5,491 nucleotides of DNA from Pyrodictiaceae archaeon. Lineage in GTDB: Archaea; Thermoproteota; Thermoprotei_A; Sulfolobales; Pyrodictiaceae. Below, one piece after another: positions 4,489 to 5,491 of this stretch (positions are counted from its first letter, which is position 1; each line of letters begins with the position of its first letter). The position numbers were made by a program, and so were the translations under genes. The notes beneath the pieces are model-generated. The model ran no database searches. It had not been told where the DNA came from and saw only the letters and a program-made list of their open reading frames with translations. The DNA lies in the NCBI GenBank assembly GCA_027033675.1, contig JALVKZ010000074.1, positions 1-5,491 on the forward strand. The letters are read 5' to 3'.

Positions 4489-5491
4489 TTAGGATTCATC
4501 ATTCCTACTCTTGTTAAGTGTACGAGTCTCCTCCTCACCAGTTTCCTCTAAGGACTGAGACTCCTCTGCTACCGGAGCTCTCCTCCTAACCCGAAACATG
4601 TAGTATAGGGCAAGGAAGACTAGGGGCGCTACTAGGGCGACAATACTATTCTCCATATACGCGGCTGCTGCAACGACGCCTAGCGTCGACAATACTATGA
4701 GGCTTGTTTTCTCGGAGAAGGCTATAAGTGATACGCTTGCCGCTAGCAGTGAAGGTGATGGAGCTGCCGCAAGGCCTAGTCTCACAAAGGTATCCCTTAG
4801 TATTGTTACTAGGATCCCCGCCGCGCCCGCGGCAACTAGTACCGCCAGATGACTCTCTATGTAGCTAGGCTTTATTACGAGCACCAAGGCCGCTACATAG
4901 CCCGCTAAGAAGCCTGCTATGAATTCCCTGTTTTTCCCGGCAAGGCCTATGCTTGGTAGTGGTAAGAGTAGGCCGGAGACAAGGCCATCTATTAGCCCTG
5001 GCCTCTCGATTATTGTGAGCAGCGCCGCTATAGGGGCGAAGAGCGCTACTGGAGACGAGGTAGAAGCTACGCCAGCAGGAACCCAGGTAGCTATTTGGGC
5101 TCCCAGCCCTCTCAAGCTACATGGGCTCGGACCCTTTACTCGATAAGCTATTGCCGAGTAGAGGAGCCAAGTAGCGGTAATTACTAGTAATTTTGCTACC
5201 TTACTGCCTACAGTGCTGTATACATAGGTGCTTATGGGCTCGATGCCGGGGATTAGCGGGCTCAACGGGTATAATCCGTATAGCCATAGGCCGAGGCCTA
5301 GCCCGATAGTGACTAGTATTACAGGGAGCCAAGAACGGGCCGCGGGAGAGCACGCGCACTCCCCTATAGGCTCTTTAGCGAACTCATCTGCTGCAACCAT
5401 GTAGGCATAGTAGGAGGCTAGTACTGTCCCAGCTAGTATCGAGAGCTGGACTCCATAGAAGCTGTAGAGCGTGTGGTTGCCAGCGAGGTAG
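4489..5491 (-). CDS. Unidentified polytopic membrane protein, C-terminal part (runs off right edge)
   Basis: The frame is open to the right edge with 333 residues visible. The in-frame ATG at 5400 is unlikely to be the start, because the 30 preceding codons (including FYGVQLSILAGTVLASYYAY) are themselves membrane-like and use the local codon style. I count about 8-9 hydrophobic segments in the visible part. Numbered from that ATG they begin near residue 24, and the last, ALVAPLVFLALYYMF, is near 256-270 and is followed by RVRRR, which places the C-terminus in the cytosol. An acidic, Ser/Thr-rich tail of about 30 residues follows. Between the first two visible helices is EPIGECACSP, with a CxC pair, and a further Cys lies in a loop near residue 94. 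I recognise no family: it may be a transporter or a membrane-bound enzyme subunit. No paired gene is visible on its downstream side. Confidence 0.85.
   Translation of the reverse strand, partial: YLAGNHTLYSFYGVQLSILAGTVLASYYAYMVAADEFAKEPIGECACSPAARSWLPVILVTIGLGLGLWLYGLYPLSPLIPGIEPISTYVYSTVGSKVAKLLVITATWLLYSAIAYRVKGPSPCSLRGLGAQIATWVPAGVASTSSPVALFAPIAALLTIIERPGLIDGLVSGLLLPLPSIGLAGKNREFIAGFLAGYVAALVLVIKPSYIESHLAVLVAAGAAGILVTILRDTFVRLGLAAAPSPSLLAASVSLIAFSEKTSLIVLSTLGVVAAAAYMENSIVALVAPLVFLALYYMFRVRRRAPVAEESQSLEETGEEETRTLNKSRNDES

Noticed and set aside
1..5491. CRISPR array, tRNA, rRNA, insertion sequence or phage genes.
   Set aside because: No regularly spaced repeats, no tRNA cloverleaf elements, no transposase-like proteins or terminal inverted repeats were seen.

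Overview
The window looks like chromosomal DNA of a hyperthermophilic crenarchaeon, most likely a Desulfurococcales/Pyrodictiaceae type. This is inferred from codon choice (AGG, AGA, CTA, ATA), a textbook archaeal TATA element (GGTTTAAATACC), GTG/TTG starts, GGTG-type ribosome binding sites and intermediate G+C. No species is claimed.

Layout. (1) At the left edge, the 5' part of a small unidentified gene runs leftward out of the window. (2) A roughly 360-base divergent intergenic region carries a strong rightward TATA box, a perfect 7-bp inverted repeat placed where the transcription start should fall, an imperfect 33-base tandem repeat, and a stretch that reads like a short coding region broken by a frameshift. 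(3) A tight rightward operon follows: an AMP-forming phenylacetate-CoA ligase family enzyme (paaK-like, 437 aa), a 29-residue single-pass membrane micro-protein, and a sodium:solute symporter (SSS family, 469 aa), with gaps of only 3 and 6 bases. (4) A convergent endonuclease III-type DNA glycosylase (nth) overlaps the 3' end of the symporter gene by 29 bases. (5) About 450 bases hold no convincing protein gene but include several hairpins. (6) At the right edge, the C-terminal part of a leftward, unidentified polytopic membrane protein enters from outside the window.

The ligase, micro-protein and symporter appear to form one uptake-and-activation unit: Na+-driven import of an organic (probably aryl or other carboxylic) acid followed by CoA activation. 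The layout resembles the bacterial acs-yjcH-actP acetate operon, with a different ligase and a much smaller accessory protein. The inverted repeat between TATA box and predicted transcription start would suit a repressor that responds to the substrate. This module is the most interesting item in the window. The nth gene is ordinary base-excision repair, and the two edge genes could not be assigned.
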